Source of the DNA: Lingula anatina
Lineage: Eukaryota; Brachiopoda; Lingulata; Lingulida; Lingulidae
Direction: 5' to 3'
NCBI RefSeq assembly: GCF_001039355.2
Contig: NW_019775789.1
Coordinates: 105,756 to 169,755, forward strand
DNA length: 64,000 nucleotides
In this document: in pieces, positions 63,400-64,000 of the stretch
Layout of the letters: the number at the start of each line of letters is the position of its first letter
How positions within the stretch are numbered: position 1 is the first letter of the stretch
Translations under genes and position numbers: made by a program
The notes under the pieces: model-generated
Database searches by the model: none
Told to the model about the DNA's origin: nothing
The model's input: the letters and a program-made list of their open reading frames with translations, nothing else

Positions 63400-64000
63400 A
63401 GTGATGCTAAATAGGTGACATCACAGCATTGGTGACATCACAATGTTAGTGACATCACAATATTAGACACATCAGAACATCACCAAGTCTTCTGAGTAGA
63501 ATATTTAAATTAAACTATCACTGAGCAGTAAAATACTATATCATGTATATGGATACATGGAAGGTTAGGTTATTATAATTGTATTGGGTTTGGACTTGGG
63601 GAGTTTTTCCTGTAGATTAAATGTATAGGTGGCATTTTATTAAGATTGTCAGTAATATTAAAATAGAGAAAATATTCTATTTGTTAATAGTCATTCTAAC
63701 ACTTTACTCTGCAGACAAAGAATGTTTTTCATGTTATTATTGTTTGCAAACAGTATTGTATCACAATGTAGACTTTTTGAGACTTTTGAGTGATGTTCTT
63801 TTTTTTTTTTCTTGGGGGGGGGGGGTGAAAATGTACATTGTAAGTTAGATTAGCTCTTATGTTTTTTAAACTCCAGACTTTTTTTGGTTACTTTTTAAAT
63901 TTATTTTGTTTCATTTTATTTTATTTTTATTGTATGCTGTCATTTGAAAACAGTTTTCTTACATTTATACTTGATGTAATGGCCCAATAGTAGCAACTGT
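63400..64000 (+). other. Probable C8orf34 3' UTR and flank
   Basis: This stretch directly follows the stop codon. At about 63413-63480 a short minisatellite repeats TGACATCACA three to four times with a period of roughly 18-20 bp. A T-run and a G-run lie at 63798-63826. I could not fix a poly(A) signal. Confidence 0.5.

Overview
The window is animal nuclear DNA: AT-rich, full of short coding exons bounded by consensus splice sites, with many microsatellites and DNA transposons. The gene content (secreted fibrinogen-related proteins carrying peritrophin-type chitin-binding domains, plus a C8orf34 orthologue) and the repeat style suggest a marine invertebrate, most likely a mollusc or another lophotrochozoan. 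No species can be named from the sequence. All gene models were built by hand from reading frame, splice consensus and phase; every complete model has a total coding length divisible by three.

Layout. 1-5208: no gene seen, only microsatellites and a degenerate tandem repeat of about 172 bp. 5209-16989 (minus): a 23-exon gene for a protein of about 1,208 residues with a charged N-terminus, coiled coil, C2-like beta domain and about four membrane spans; I could not name it securely. 16990-18086: a probable bidirectional promoter with a perfect CRE palindrome. 18087-63399 (plus): an 18-exon orthologue of human C8orf34 (RIIa-type docking domain at the N-terminus), 610 residues.

The notable region is the giant 36-kb intron of the C8orf34 gene (25552-61780). 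Nested in it on the opposite strand are five tandem genes, here called A to E (six repeat units). They encode secreted proteins with the order signal peptide, CBM14-like chitin-binding domain, fibrinogen-related domain (FReD). Gene E has two complete CBM14-FReD units joined in frame through a Thr-rich linker. All six CBM14 modules lack the usual third cysteine and have a CxC instead. All six FReDs lack the usual second disulfide; four of them have a new closely spaced cysteine pair.

Genes B, C and D are close paralogues. B and C look chimeric: promoter, signal-peptide exon and half of a CBM14 exon come from an A-type gene and are joined to a D-type body. Mobile elements inserted after the duplications, and the paralogues give exact empty sites: a 3.66-kb Tc1/mariner-type element with about 570-bp inverted repeats in C, a 195-bp element with 8-bp target duplication in C, and a 166-bp element with 5-bp duplication in B. 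Gene D also holds an open alternative 3'-terminal exon that would encode a short secreted peptide. Together this looks like a young, actively rearranging family of chitin/glycan-binding secreted lectins, plausibly immune or matrix proteins (inference).
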